NCBI GenBank assembly: GCA_036387255.1
Contig: DASVUC010000103.1
Span: 1-12,942 of the forward strand
Reading direction: 5' to 3'
Length of the DNA stretch: 12,942 bases
Source: DASVUC01 sp036387255
GTDB lineage: Bacteria; Planctomycetota; Phycisphaerae; Tepidisphaerales; Tepidisphaeraceae
The notes under the pieces are model-generated. The model did not search any database. It was not told the origin of the DNA and was given only the letters and a program-made list of their open reading frames with translations. A program made the translations under genes and the position numbers. Of this stretch, positions 1 to 9,522 are shown one piece after another (positions within the stretch are counted from its first letter, which is position 1; each line of letters starts with the position of its first letter).

Positions 1-2
1 GG

Positions 3-3000
3 ATGATCGTGCTGGCGCTGGTGCTGGGGATCTTCGTGATCAACCCGCTTTACACGCGGATCGCGCTGGTTCGGTTGCTGTCGCCGTTTGGTGCGCCGCC
101 TTGGCCGAAGAGCGTGCAGATCGAGATGCTCGGGAGCATCCCGAAGCGCGTGCCGGTGGGCGAGCGTGTGGAGCTGAAGATGAAGCTGACGAAGGGGGAT
201 TCCGCTTCTCGCAAGGCGCGCATTTATTACCAGCTCAACAGCGGTCCAGTCGTGCAGGAACTGATGACCCGCGGCACGGATGGCGTCTACACGGCATCGC
301 TCGATGCCAAGGCAGAAGCAGGGAAGAACGCGGGCGGGATGAAAGTGTGGATGACCGCCGGGGATGATCGGAAAGATATCGAGCAGATCCAGGTGCTGCC
401 GCGGCTTGCGATCCAGAAGGTGGAAGCGGTTCTCACGCCGCCGAAATATGTGGGTGCGCGCGAGCCGACGGTTGTAAATCTTGCCGACGGCGCTGCGATG
501 CTTGCGACGGGGTCCGATGTGGCGCTGCGGGTCACATTCAACAAGTCGCTGGCGGAGAATGCTTCGCCGGTTGAGATCAAGCCGGTAACGGATCCGACCA
601 AAGCGCCGAAGTTCAACTGGCAGCGCGACGGCGAGCAGCAGGTGCTGGCGAAGTGGACCGCGACGGACTCGCTCCGCTTCCACATCCAGGCAACCGACGT
701 CGACGGCTTCAAGAATACGGCGCTGGAAGAGTACGAGCTGATCGTCCGTCCGGATCAGAACCCGACGGTGCAGATTGAGAACCCGCGGCGGAATGAGGAG
801 CGCACGCCGGTCGCGGTCGTCCCGCTGCAAGCTGTCGCGGAGGACGATTACGGCGTGAACACGCTCAAGCTCGTCGTCGATCGGCTGAACGACAAGAAGC
901 ACTGGGAGGTGGAGCTGCTTCGGAACACAGCGCCGGTGCAGGGGGTTGCGTGGAACAAGATTGAAGGCTCCACCGAGCGGCTTCGCTTCCGAGCCAACTA
1001 CGAGTGGGATCTTTCGAAGCTGGACGCCTCGGGATTGAAGCCGGGGGATATCCTCGAGTATTCGCTGCTGGTCAGCGACAACTACAAATTGAACGGCGCG
1101 ACGCATCCGGCGGTCACCAGCGGGAAGCTGCGCATTACGATAGTCAGCCAGGAACAGTTTGCGGATATCGTCGCCAATGAGCTGCGTGTGGCGGCGGGGC
1201 AGGTTGCTGACATTCTTAACCGCCAGGGGCGCGCTAAGCAGGAGACGGGCGAGCTGGCGAAAGACACGGCGGGGAAGGCGGAGTTTGATCAAGCCGATCG
1301 CGCTGTCGCGGAGCGGCTGACGAATCAGCAGGGGACTGCGGCGTCTCAATCGAAGCAGGTTGCGGGCAAGCTCGATGCGCTCGGGCAGCGCATGAGTGAG
1401 AACAAGTCTGCCGCTCAGGACCTTCGGCAGCTCACCAGCGACGTGAAGGACCTGCTGAACAATGCGGCCGAAAACCCGATGAAGGCGGCGGCGAATCAGA
1501 TCACGTCCGCCGCGCAGCAGAAAGCGGATCCCAAAGCAAACGATCAGCAGCGCAAGCAGCAGACGGATCAGCGCAACGAATCGATGAACGGCGCGATCGA
1601 GAACCAGCAGCACGCCAGCGAGCAGTTGCAGTCGGCCCTCGACAAGCTGGGTAGCGTCGGATCGCTGTCGCAGACAATCGAGCGCCTGCGCAATCTCCTC
1701 GCCGAGCAACAGCGCATCAGCAAGGAGACGCAGGAGGTCGGCAACGCGAATCTCGGCAAGCGCCTCGAGGAGATGAAGCCGGAAGATCGCGCGCGTCTGG
1801 AGAAAGCCGCCGCCGAGCAGGAGAACTTGGCGAAGAAGACGGACAAGGCGCTGGGCGAGATGCAGAAGCTTTCGGATCAGATGGCCAAGAGTGACCCTCC
1901 CGGGGCGCAGGCGATGAAGCAGGCGGCGCAGACGGGGCAGCAGCAGCAGGTGAGCCAGAACCAGAACCGCGCGGCTCAGCAAGCCAGGCAGAACCAGCAG
2001 TCATCCGCGCAAGCGGCGCAGAAGCAGGCGGAGATCGGGCTGACGATGATGCTCAACGACCTGCGCGAGGCGGAGCGCCGCAAGCTGGAGGAGCTATCGC
2101 GCAAGCTCGCGGAGCTTCAGCAGCAGGTGGCCAACCTCATCCGGCGCCAGGCCGGTCACAACCTCGACAACCTCACGCTCCAGGGTGCGCCGGTTGTCTC
2201 CAAGATCGATCCGAAGGTGATTGAAGATCTGAACGTGAAGGCGCAGCGCGAGAAGGATCATCCTGTTCCCCCGCCGGAGCTGGCGCAGCTCACGGGTGGG
2301 CAGGAGCAAACCGAGCGCAACACGCGGGACATTGCGCGGGCGGCCGAAGAAATGCCCAATGGCGCCGAGCCGGCCAGCAACCTCACGCGTGCCGCGACGA
2401 AGATGGAGCGCGCGATCGTCAGCCTGCGCGCCAAAGAGCTTGCGGCCGCTTACGAGCCGCCGCAGGTGGAAGCGCTGGCGGCGCTGGATGAAGCCAAGCG
2501 CGTCGTCGATCGGCAGAAAAACCAGGTGGATGAGAAGAAAGATCAGCAGCAGCGCGAAGCGATTCGAGCCGCTTACGTGAAGCTCAAAGAAGATCAGGTC
2601 AAGCTGAACACGGAGACCGTGCGCCTGGAGAATGCCCCGCGTCCGAACGAAGGAAAATTGAAGCGCGAAGATGCCGTGCGACTCGGCCAACTGCCGGGCG
2701 AGCAGGGCAAGCTGTCTGATCGCACCACAGCCTTGGAGGAAGATCTCGCCGCCCTTGGCAGCATCGTCTACATCTGGGCCAACAAAGACATCGTCACGTC
2801 AATGGGACTGGTAAAGGACGATCTTGGCAAGCCTGATACGGGCGTCGTCACGCAGGCGGAGCAGACGCGGGTTGTCGAGCAGCTTGATGCAATGATCAAG
2901 AGCCTGAAGGTCGAACCGCTGGATAAGAAGTTCGCGCAGCGGGGCGGCGGTGGCGGGGGCCAGTGCTCGCCCAAGCTTCCGGCAGAAGCTGAGCTTCGAC

Positions 3001-3773
3001 TGCTGAAGGAACTCCAGCAGGCGGTCAATAAGTCGACCAAGGTCGTGGCCGCGCAGCAGAAGAAGGAGGATCGCAAGGTCGTCGCGCTTGGGGATCGCCA
3101 GGGCGATCTGCGCAAGCTCCTCGACGAGATCATCCAGAAGTCGTCGCAGGGCCAGATAAAGCTCCCCAAGGAGCCCGACAACAAGGACCAGCTTCCCGAA
3201 GAAGCGAATAAAGAAGACGTGGACAACCAGGAGCTCGACCAGGAACTGCTCGGCCAGAAGACGGACGCGGAGCGAATCGAGAAGAACGCGAACCTCATTG
3301 GTGACCGCATGGCCCGCTCGCGTCAGCGCCTGGCTCTCAATAAAGATCCCGGCAAGGTCACGCAGGTCATCCAGGAGCGCATCGTGATCGACCTGGACAA
3401 GCTGATCGAGGAATCGCGCCAGCAGCAGGCTTCGGGAACCCCCCAGCAGCAGCAGAATACCAATGCTCAGAAGCAGGCGGCGCCGCGCGCGACGGGCGTT
3501 GTCGTGCAGAACCCGAAGGATGGGAAAGGGCAGTCCAAGCCCAATCGCGGCACCACGCCCGCCGCCAACTCCAGCGCGCCCGGCCAAACCTCGACGCAGA
3601 CGAATCTCTCGCAGGAGATCAAGGAATCCGGCGCCGAGTGGGGCCGGATCAGTCCGCGACTCCGCGATGCCGTCATCGAGGGCTCCAGCGAGCAGATTAT
3701 CGAGAAGTACCGCAAGTTCGTTGAGGATTACTATAAGGGCGTAAGTCAGCAGGGGACGGAGCAGCGGCAGTAG
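3..3773 (+). CDS. Large Q-rich coiled-coil membrane protein, DUF4175-like (5' end probably truncated)
   Basis: The reading frame is 1256 codons from the first ATG, but the gene probably starts upstream. It opens in a transmembrane helix (residues 1-22), followed by RLLSPFGAPPWP, which resembles the junction after the last helix in planctomycete DUF4175-like proteins. Residues about 35-380 look like extracytoplasmic beta domains and include an EDDYGV motif near 280, typical of the family. From about 390 to 1150 the protein is an Ala/Gln/Lys/Glu-rich coiled coil with very few hydrophobic clusters. A run of six glycines near residue 981 precedes an AELRLLKELQ segment. The C-terminus carries the conserved-looking block WGRISPRLRD (from about 1213) followed by YRKFVEDYYKG. 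The family role is unknown; a structural or scaffolding part of a MoxR/BatA-type envelope complex is a guess from typical neighbourhoods. The toroid-protein gene follows 26 bases later, so the two are probably co-transcribed. The family assignment comes from pattern recognition, without an alignment. Confidence 0.85.
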   Translation: MIVLALVLGIFVINPLYTRIALVRLLSPFGAPPWPKSVQIEMLGSIPKRVPVGERVELKMKLTKGDSASRKARIYYQLNSGPVVQELMTRGTDGVYTASLDAKAEAGKNAGGMKVWMTAGDDRKDIEQIQVLPRLAIQKVEAVLTPPKYVGAREPTVVNLADGAAMLATGSDVALRVTFNKSLAENASPVEIKPVTDPTKAPKFNWQRDGEQQVLAKWTATDSLRFHIQATDVDGFKNTALEEYELIVRPDQNPTVQIENPRRNEERTPVAVVPLQAVAEDDYGVNTLKLVVDRLNDKKHWEVELLRNTAPVQGVAWNKIEGSTERLRFRANYEWDLSKLDASGLKPGDILEYSLLVSDNYKLNGATHPAVTSGKLRITIVSQEQFADIVANELRVAAGQVADILNRQGRAKQETGELAKDTAGKAEFDQADRAVAERLTNQQGTAASQSKQVAGKLDALGQRMSENKSAAQDLRQLTSDVKDLLNNAAENPMKAAANQITSAAQQKADPKANDQQRKQQTDQRNESMNGAIENQQHASEQLQSALDKLGSVGSLSQTIERLRNLLAEQQRISKETQEVGNANLGKRLEEMKPEDRARLEKAAAEQENLAKKTDKALGEMQKLSDQMAKSDPPGAQAMKQAAQTGQQQQVSQNQNRAAQQARQNQQSSAQAAQKQAEIGLTMMLNDLREAERRKLEELSRKLAELQQQVANLIRRQAGHNLDNLTLQGAPVVSKIDPKVIEDLNVKAQREKDHPVPPPELAQLTGGQEQTERNTRDIARAAEEMPNGAEPASNLTRAATKMERAIVSLRAKELAAAYEPPQVEALAALDEAKRVVDRQKNQVDEKKDQQQREAIRAAYVKLKEDQVKLNTETVRLENAPRPNEGKLKREDAVRLGQLPGEQGKLSDRTTALEEDLAALGSIVYIWANKDIVTSMGLVKDDLGKPDTGVVTQAEQTRVVEQLDAMIKSLKVEPLDKKFAQRGGGGGGQCSPKLPAEAELRLLKELQQAVNKSTKVVAAQQKKEDRKVVALGDRQGDLRKLLDEIIQKSSQGQIKLPKEPDNKDQLPEEANKEDVDNQELDQELLGQKTDAERIEKNANLIGDRMARSRQRLALNKDPGKVTQVIQERIVIDLDKLIEESRQQQASGTPQQQQNTNAQKQAAPRATGVVVQNPKDGKGQSKPNRGTTPAANSSAPGQTSTQTNLSQEIKESGAEWGRISPRLRDAVIEGSSEQIIEKYRKFVEDYYKGVSQQGTEQRQ

Positions 3774-3788
3774 CGGTAAGTGTTGAAC

Positions 3789-3794
3789 AGAAGG
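3789..3794 (+). promoter_or_regulatory. Shine-Dalgarno AGAAGG of the toroid-protein gene
   Basis: AGAAGG lies five bases before the ATG at 3800. This spacing favours ATG 3800 over the GTG at 3794, which overlaps the motif. It matters because the next 29 codons include a repeat element, and without this site a downstream start (TTG at 3872) would look equally good. Confidence 0.55.
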
Positions 3795-3799
3795 TGATC

Positions 3800-4954
3800 A
3801 TGCTGTGCCACCGCAAGGATTGTGACCGTGGCGCGGGTTTCCAACCCGTGCACAGCCACCGTCTGCACGAGTTGAAAACCAGTGCCACAGGTGTCGCCGT
3901 CAGCGCGTTGGCTGTTCTTCTTGCCGCCATTCCATCGGTAGCACAGACTTCAAAACCCTCGGACCTTGCCGCGCGTCCGAACCAGGTGCGGGGGGACGAG
4001 ATCACGGCGGCCCAGCAGGAGTGCGTGAAGCGCGGGCTTGAATGGTTAGCCGCTCACCAGAATCGCGACGGCGGGTACGGCGCGATGAATGGTCCCAACA
4101 GCCATGCCGCCATCACCGCGCTCGCGGGCCTGGCGTTTATGCAGGCGGGTAACCTCCCAGGTCGCGGGCAATACGCCGACAACGTCACCAAGTGCCTCAA
4201 CTTCATCCTCGCCAGTTCCCAGGAATCAGGCCTGATCGCATCCGATCAATCGCATGGCCCGATGTACGGCCACGGCTTCGCCACCCTCTTCCTGGGTGAA
4301 GTCTATGGCATGACCCAGGACGAACAGGTCAAGGAAAAACTCCAGCGTGCCGTCCGGCTCATCGAGCGCACGCAGAACACCGAAGGCGGGTGGCGCTATC
4401 AGCCCGTTCCCTTCGATGCCGATATTTCGGTCACGATCACCCAAGTGATGGCGCTTCGCGCGGCGCGCGACGCCGGAATCAAAGTCGAGAAGAGCGTGAT
4501 CGACAAGTCGATCAAGTACGTGCAAAGCTGCAAGAACGCGGACGGCGGCTTCAGCTACGTCGCCCACCAGGGCGGCGGCAGCGGATTTGCGCGGTCCGCG
4601 GCGGGCGTCGCCGCGCTCTACTACGCGGGCCTTTTTGAAGGCGATGACATCAAGCGCGGACTTGGGTACCTCAAGCAGTTCCAGCCGGCCAAGGCAACGT
4701 CCAGCGCCGACACGGAGGGCCACTACTACTACGGGCACTATTACGCTGTGCAGGCGATGTTCCTCGCCGGCGGCGACTACTGGGCCAACTGGTACCCCGC
4801 CATTCGCGATCAGCTCATCACCCGCCAGGACAAATCCAGCGGCAAATGGTCGGGTGATTTCAATGACGACTACGCCACGGCCATGGCGTTGATCATCCTC
4901 CAGATGCCCAACCGATACCTGCCCGTGTACACCGGGAAAGGGCCCGGGAGCTAG
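3800..4954 (+). CDS. Exported prenyltransferase/squalene-cyclase-fold repeat protein
   Basis: The product is 384 residues from ATG 3800. It has at least four alpha/alpha-toroid repeats with QxxDGGW-like signatures: QNRDGGYG (about 87-94), TQNTEGGWRY (191-200), CKNADGGFSY (244-253) and QDKSSGKWSG (343-352). This is the fold of squalene-hopene cyclases and prenyltransferase beta subunits. The DxDD acid motif of class II cyclases is not intact: the nearest match is FDADIS at about 205-210. A terpene-cyclase activity is therefore not supported, and the family in planctomycetes has no assigned function. Residues about 31-49 form a hydrophobic segment ending PSVAQ, a plausible signal peptide, but with an unusually long polar stretch ahead of it. 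That stretch (codons about 10-30) is encoded by a REP-like inverted repeat. If translation began at TTG 3872 the protein would start MKTSATGVAV, a textbook signal peptide. It is likely in an operon with the upstream coiled-coil gene. Confidence 0.85.
   Translation: MLCHRKDCDRGAGFQPVHSHRLHELKTSATGVAVSALAVLLAAIPSVAQTSKPSDLAARPNQVRGDEITAAQQECVKRGLEWLAAHQNRDGGYGAMNGPNSHAAITALAGLAFMQAGNLPGRGQYADNVTKCLNFILASSQESGLIASDQSHGPMYGHGFATLFLGEVYGMTQDEQVKEKLQRAVRLIERTQNTEGGWRYQPVPFDADISVTITQVMALRAARDAGIKVEKSVIDKSIKYVQSCKNADGGFSYVAHQGGGSGFARSAAGVAALYYAGLFEGDDIKRGLGYLKQFQPAKATSSADTEGHYYYGHYYAVQAMFLAGGDYWANWYPAIRDQLITRQDKSSGKWSGDFNDDYATAMALIILQMPNRYLPVYTGKGPGS
3828..3888. repeat. Inverted pair of 25-base REP-like units inside the 5' coding region
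   Basis: The unit at 3828-3852 begins GTGGCGCGGGTTTCC. The unit at 3864-3888, read on the other strand, begins GTGGCACTGGTTTTC. By eye they match at 21 of 25 positions and are separated by 11 bases. The first unit also contains its own small palindrome, CGGGTT-TCC-AACCCG. Together they could form a long imperfect hairpin. The organisation resembles paired REP elements, which are normally extragenic, yet this pair lies between the likely start codon and the signal-peptide core of the toroid-protein gene. Confidence 0.7.
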
Positions 4955-5105
4955 TTGGTTGTTCGCGGAAGTAGGTAGAGTGATGTCACTGCAAGTGGTG
5001 TGAGCGCCGTTGTGCTGGCCAGGTGGCAAGGGCATCCGCGCTGGTGCAATGTGCTCGCGACGATAAAGAACCCATTTTTCCAGTAGCCAGCACCCTAAGA
5101 TACTG

Positions 5106-6275
5106 ATGATGAAGTTCCACCACCGCCTCATCGCGTTCCTGATTGTCTGCACCGCCTCCCTCGCGTCCGCCCAATCCCGCTGGACGCTCACCACGGCCGA
5201 CTTCATCTCTCAGCCCGCCGACCTCCAGTCTATCGACGACACCGGCGTCACCACCGCGCAAGGTAAGTTCCCCTACGACCGGTTCCTCCAGATCACGCGC
5301 GAGAGTGCACCCAAGACCGCCCCCGCGCGCTTCATCCTCCACACCGCCGCCGGCGATCATCTCTTAGGCGCGCCCGTCAAAGTCGAATCCGAACAGCTTC
5401 GCTGGAACATCGCCTCCCTCGGCGAAATCAGCGTGCCTCTCACGCAGATCATCTCGATGACGCGCAGCGCCCGCACCGCGCCGGCGACCGCCAAGGTGAC
5501 CGAGGACATCGTCAGCCTCGCCAACGGCGACCAGGTCAAGGGCATCATCTCCGATCTCTCTGCCGATCATGTGCTCGTGCAAGCCAGTGGGAGCCCGGTT
5601 ACCGTTCCTCTCGATTCAGTTGAACTGGTCTCGTTCGCCTCCACCTCGGATGTCGCCAAGCCCACTGGCCGCGCCTTTCGGCTAAAGCTGGCGGAAGGCT
5701 CCTCGCTTCTGGCTACGGGCGTTGCGCTCGCGGGCGATCAACTCACGCTCACGCTTGCCGACAAGTCGACCCGTACCGCCGAGGCCGGGAAGGTCGTGTC
5801 GATCGAGCAGCTCAATGGGCCCGTCGCGTGGCTCAGCGGAATGGATCCGGCGGAGAACGTTCACACGCCATACCTCGATCGCCCGCGCCCCGCGCAAATG
5901 GACCGCACCGTTACCGGCGAGCCCATTCGCTTCAGCGACAAAACCTTCTCGCGCGGCATCGGCGTCTACCCGTATTCGCGCCTGACCTGGAAGCTGGATG
6001 GAACCTACGCTGGCTTCCGCACGCGATACGCGATCGCCGGGCAAGGGGCTTATGCCAACGTAACCGTGCGCATCAAGCTCGATGAACAGATCGTTCACGA
6101 ACAAGCCAACGTCACCGCCGCCGCCCTTTCCCCCGTCATCGCATTCCCTCTCAGCAGCGCCAAGACTCTCACCCTCGAAGTCTCGTTCGGGCAAAACCTG
6201 TCCGTCCAGGATAAGTTCAACTGGATCGAACCCGCCCTCACCAAATCCGCCCCCGCCCCCACAACACAACCCTGA
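5106..6275 (+). CDS. Exported NPCBM/NEW2-domain protein
   Basis: The product is 389 residues with a clear signal peptide: a basic start (MMKFHHR), a hydrophobic core to about residue 18, and predicted cleavage after LASA at residue 22. Residues about 30-235 are beta-rich and contain two or three similar blocks in which a LxxGDxL/V core precedes a hydrophobic strand (near 82-90, 138-148 and 200-215). No family was recognised there. Residues about 240-378 match the NPCBM (novel putative carbohydrate-binding module) pattern: YLDRP, then FSDKTFSRGIGVYPYS, a WKLDGTYAGF strand, a variable Gly-Ala stretch and a terminal FNWIEPAL. NPCBM domains occur in extracellular or periplasmic glycan-associated proteins, so envelope polysaccharide binding is likely, with no catalytic domain seen. 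The start could be either of the adjacent ATGs (5106 or 5109), and no strong Shine-Dalgarno is present. Codons end overwhelmingly in C. The 151-base gap upstream suggests its own promoter, although none was convincing. Confidence 0.88.
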   Translation: MMKFHHRLIAFLIVCTASLASAQSRWTLTTADFISQPADLQSIDDTGVTTAQGKFPYDRFLQITRESAPKTAPARFILHTAAGDHLLGAPVKVESEQLRWNIASLGEISVPLTQIISMTRSARTAPATAKVTEDIVSLANGDQVKGIISDLSADHVLVQASGSPVTVPLDSVELVSFASTSDVAKPTGRAFRLKLAEGSSLLATGVALAGDQLTLTLADKSTRTAEAGKVVSIEQLNGPVAWLSGMDPAENVHTPYLDRPRPAQMDRTVTGEPIRFSDKTFSRGIGVYPYSRLTWKLDGTYAGFRTRYAIAGQGAYANVTVRIKLDEQIVHEQANVTAAALSPVIAFPLSSAKTLTLEVSFGQNLSVQDKFNWIEPALTKSAPAPTTQP

Positions 6276-6342
6276 ACCCTCTCCCTCTCTCACGCAAGCG
6301 CGCAGCGCGCTGCTCCGCTGTATTCCCTCTCCCTGTACGTGC

Positions 6343-6422
6343 TCCCTCTTCCCCTCTCCCGATACCCCGGGAGAGGACAGGGTGAGGGTTCTTCCCAGGC
6401 AACCAAACGATCCTGCTTCGCC
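6343..6422 (-). repeat. 80-base dispersed hairpin repeat, copy A
   Basis: Read on the - strand, this segment matches 12210-12289 on the + strand at about 70 of 80 positions without gaps. Its core is a hairpin with a 9-bp perfect stem, CCTCTCCCG (6353-6361) pairing with CGGGAGAGG (6368-6376), and a six-base loop. It lies between the convergent NPCBM and sigma-factor genes. No T-tract follows the stem on either strand, so it is not a standard intrinsic terminator. Similar CCCTCACCCT-hairpin sequences are common in GC-rich bacterial intergenic regions. Confidence 0.85.
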
Positions 6423-6483
6423 ATCAACGCCGAGTGTTCTTCACCAATCGCGACTACCCACCCCTTCGCTCATCCCTCCGCGC

Positions 6484-6516
6484 AAAAAGAAAGGCAAAAG
6501 GTGTAACCCTCTTGCC
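6484..6516 (-). terminator. Intrinsic terminator of the sigma-factor gene
   Basis: On the - strand, GGCAAGAGG (6516-6508), a six-base loop and CCTTTTGCC (6501-6493) form a 9-bp stem with one mismatch. It is followed at once by TTTCTTTTT (6492-6484). It lies 31 bases beyond the stop codon of the sigma-factor gene. Confidence 0.75.
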
Positions 6517-6547
6517 TCTCACTCTCCCAATACCGCTGAAGATTTCG

Positions 6548-7381
6548 TTAATTGCGGTGTTCGCGCGACATCGAATCTCGCAGCTTGCGCAGCGTCTCAT
6601 GCTCGATCTGCCGCACGCGCTCGCGCGTGAGTCCGATGCGTTCACCAATCTCTTTCAGCGTCATCGGATCTTCGCCGTCGAGTCCATAGCGAAGCTTGAG
6701 GATCTTCGCCTCGCGTTCATCGATTTCGTCCAGCAGCTCGCCGAGCCGCCGAAGCTCGTCCAGGTCCCGCACCTGGATGTCGGGGCCGGGGTTGTGGGTG
6801 TCGGCGACGAGATCATTGATAGTCATCTCGCTGTCGCCCGAGCCGCCGAACTGCGTGGGCGAATGGTACGCCTTGACCGCCTTGCGGATGATCTTGACCT
6901 TCTTCGGCGACATCTTGAGGTTTTCGCTCAGCTCATCGACGGTCGGCAGGCGCCCGAGCACGTCTTCAAGCTCGCGCATCGCCTGCTTGAGCTTCGCCAT
7001 CATCTCGACCATGTATGCCGGAATGTGGATCGGCTGCACGCTGTTGATGAGCGCGCGCTTGATCGCCTGCTTGATCCACCACGATGCGTAGGTGCTGAAT
7101 CGGCAGCCGTTCTCCGGGTCGAATCCTTCGACGGCTTTAAGAAGGCCGATGTTTCCCTCTTCGATGAGGTCCGGCAGCAGCAGCCCGCGGCCGACGTAAT
7201 GCTTGGCGATGTTCACGACCAGCCGGAGGTTGGAGCGAACCATCCGCTCGCGCGCTGCCGGATCGTTGTCGTTGATGATCCGCCGCGCCAGTTCTTTCTC
7301 CTGATCTGCGGTGAGCAGGGGAGATTCGTTGATCTGGCGGAGGTAGAGCTGTAAGCCCGATTGGACGGCTACGCTTGCCAT
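6548..7381 (-). CDS. Sigma-70 family RNA polymerase sigma factor, compact RpoD/SigA-like
   Basis: The product is 277 residues covering regions 1.2 to 4 with no region 1.1. Region 1.2 spans about 9-42 (LQLYLRQINE, PLLTADQEKELARRI). Region 2 spans about 43-114, with the core-binding segment NLRLVVNIAKHYVGRG and the -10-recognition segment RFSTYASWWIKQAIKRAL. Region 3 spans about 122-196. Region 4 spans about 212-270, with helix-turn-helix TLKEIGERIGLTRERVRQIE. It should bind core polymerase and read -35/-10 promoters of the housekeeping type. The length fits group 2 or the short primary-like sigma factors found in planctomycetes; whether it is the primary sigma cannot be decided here. It starts at ATG 7381 because the region 1.2 core begins nine residues later; the upstream sequence lacks a strong Shine-Dalgarno. 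It is transcribed alone, with an intrinsic terminator downstream and the rpsA terminator upstream. Confidence 0.95.
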   Translation of the reverse strand: MASVAVQSGLQLYLRQINESPLLTADQEKELARRIINDNDPAARERMVRSNLRLVVNIAKHYVGRGLLLPDLIEEGNIGLLKAVEGFDPENGCRFSTYASWWIKQAIKRALINSVQPIHIPAYMVEMMAKLKQAMRELEDVLGRLPTVDELSENLKMSPKKVKIIRKAVKAYHSPTQFGGSGDSEMTINDLVADTHNPGPDIQVRDLDELRRLGELLDEIDEREAKILKLRYGLDGEDPMTLKEIGERIGLTRERVRQIEHETLRKLRDSMSREHRN

Positions 7382-7654
7382 AGGTGTTGTACGTCAGAAG
7401 CAGGCACCAGGGGTCACAAAATCCTGATGCCGAGCGACTTCCTTATGAGCCGGAACACTCGACGCCACGAGAACGATTCGTGGCTATATGCGTGAGTATC
7501 GGCTTGGCGCAGATGCGACTTTTTCAGCGAACGTGATCAAAGACTTGGCCGCTCCGGATGTGCCCTCGCAAAGCGGTAAGATGTAGGCATTGTCGTGACT
7601 GCACCAACCGAGGTCAACAAAATTCACCTGAACAGGGGGGTCAGGAAATGCCTG
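7382..7654. other. Intergenic leader region upstream of the sigma factor
   Basis: No coding sequence is supported here. It holds a candidate promoter (7589-7617) and a 6-bp hairpin, CCACGA-7 bases-TCGTGG (7465-7483). If the promoter is used, the sigma-factor mRNA has a leader of roughly 200 bases. No riboswitch family or RNA gene was recognised. Confidence 0.5.
7589..7617 (-). promoter_or_regulatory. Candidate sigma-70 promoter for the sigma-factor gene
   Basis: On the - strand, TTGACC (7617-7612) resembles a -35 box and GACAAT (7594-7589) a -10 box, separated by 17 bases. The match is five of six and four of six to consensus. It faces the sigma-factor gene and lies downstream of the rpsA terminator. 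Short motifs like this arise by chance. Confidence 0.35.
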
Positions 7655-7687
7655 AAAGAAAAGGGCCGTCCCACATGGGGACGGCCC
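7655..7687 (-). terminator. Strong intrinsic terminator of rpsA
   Basis: On the - strand a perfect 10-bp stem, GGGCCGTCCC (7687-7678) pairing with GGGACGGCCC (7672-7663), has a five-base loop and is followed by TTTTCTTT (7662-7655). It lies 46 bases after the rpsA stop codon and separates rpsA from the sigma-factor gene. Confidence 0.93.
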
Positions 7688-7733
7688 GATAACTCAACTG
7701 CTTTCTGAGCGACGCTATTATGAATACCAGCGC

Positions 7734-9497
<1,764 letters not shown>

Positions 9498-9522
9498 GGG
9501 ATACGTTGCGGAGACCGCGACG

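Noticed and set aside
2944..2960. GGCGGCGGTGGCGGGGG run as a slippage or frameshift site
   Set aside because: It encodes a six-glycine linker, and the frame continues uninterrupted for about 270 further codons with family-typical sequence; no sign of a shift.
4955..5105. Promoter search before the NPCBM gene (GATAAA near 5061)
   Set aside because: No acceptable -35 box at the right distance; not supported.
4226..5206. 326-codon open frame on the - strand opposite the toroid-protein gene
   Set aside because: Antisense shadow of a clear coding gene in GC-rich DNA; Ala/Val/Arg/Gly-rich without domains.
6302..6316. Hairpin AGCGCG-CAG-CGCGCT after the NPCBM gene
   Set aside because: Six-bp stem with a three-base loop but no T-tract afterwards; not called a terminator.
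6434..7354. 306-codon open frame on the + strand opposite the sigma factor
   Set aside because: Antisense to conserved sigma-70 regions 2-4, begins in the terminator region of the sigma gene, no recognisable family.
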